Below, one piece after another: positions 63,930 through 64,000 of a stretch of DNA of 64,000 nucleotides; within the stretch, counting starts at the first letter, position 1, and each line of letters opens with the position of its first letter. Source of the DNA: Brumimicrobium oceani (GTDB taxonomy: Bacteria > Bacteroidota > Bacteroidia > Flavobacteriales_D > Crocinitomicaceae); contig NZ_QFRJ01000013.1 of assembly GCF_003143775.1 (NCBI RefSeq), positions 35,459 through 99,458 on the forward strand. Reading direction: 5' to 3'. Made by a program: the position numbers and the translations under genes. The notes beneath the pieces were generated by a model that worked only from the letters and a program-made list of their open reading frames with translations, had not been told where the DNA came from and made no database searches.

Positions 63930-64000
63930 CCGGTTTCTCCTTATGGGGAAAACGATTTAACACCTTATTTTTGAAAGCTTGATTTGGTGGTCTACGCATT
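63921..64000 (+). mobile_element. Start of gene cassette 4 (cut by the window edge)
   Basis: The unit begins at the TT of GTTGACGAATCC and runs off the window; no gene start is recognisable in the 80 visible bases. If it is a cassette, its own attC should begin with GGATTCGTCAAC. Confidence 0.55.

Larger units (their letters stand above)
57843..64000 (+). mobile_element. Integron-like recombinase and gene-cassette array
   Basis: The recombinase gene, an att hairpin at its 3' end, and at least three complete cassettes in one orientation, each with one gene and one attC-like site, plus the start of a fourth. Each cassette starts with GTT plus a private sequence and ends with that sequence's exact reverse complement leading into an imperfect inverted repeat. 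This self-complementarity of the two ends of each unit is what a circularised integron cassette requires. The right end is outside the window. Confidence 0.85.

Noticed and set aside
1..64000. CRISPR arrays, tRNA and rRNA genes
   Set aside because: I looked for regular short direct repeats with spacers and for cloverleaf or rRNA signatures by eye and found none; a dedicated scan could still find a tRNA I missed.

Overview
The window is AT-rich chromosomal DNA from a member of the Bacteroidota, most likely Flavobacteriales. The supporting signs are type IX secretion (T9SS) sorting domains, Bacteroidota-type promoters (-33 TTG / -7 TAnnTTTG) in front of several genes, an IPExxxVDY-type gene directly upstream of pyruvate kinase, and a TPR/outer-membrane-barrel gene pair. 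No rRNA, tRNA or CRISPR array was seen. The genus cannot be named from the sequence alone.

Positions 1-57,000 are mostly ordinary core genome. In order: a T9SS cargo protein with five 25-residue repeats; an NRDE protein; a TPR plus barrel pair; an FtsE-type ATPase; MlaE/MlaF lipid-transport genes with an ArsC-like reductase; SprT and ManC; HflX; a tandem pair of amidohydrolases; small acidic lipoproteins; SufS and SufE; a PhoB-type regulator; pyruvate kinase; a glycoside-hydrolase-like protein; a cyclase; an RpoN, PAP2-like and M48 operon; AsnS; a phosphorylase-like protein; a copper nitrite reductase operon (nirK, nirV-like, sco); AhcY; a CotH/lamin-tail T9SS protein; an L25 and PRPP synthetase operon; HutI; a TraB/GumN fusion; and NadD, Gmk and YicC. 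Between these genes lie three members of a 28-bp palindrome family, two copies of a structured RNA-like element with covarying stems, and other degenerate inverted and direct repeats.

The most interesting part is 57,389-64,000. A tyrosine recombinase is followed directly by a hairpin-forming att site and then by at least three consecutive single-gene units, all in the same orientation. Each unit begins with GTT plus a private sequence, and ends with the exact reverse complement of that beginning (9, 10 and 10 bp), leading into an imperfect inverted repeat. This is the layout of integron gene cassettes with attC sites. The recombinase, however, shows no IntI-type insertion between its catalytic Lys and HxxR motifs, carries an extra N-terminal domain of about 105 residues, and points towards the array instead of away from it. 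The cassettes carry an S28/S37-like secreted serine peptidase, an SF1 helicase with novel C-terminal repeats, and an unknown secreted protein. A fourth cassette starts at 63,921 and leaves the window. I read this as an integron-like system driven by a non-canonical, Bacteroidota-type recombinase.
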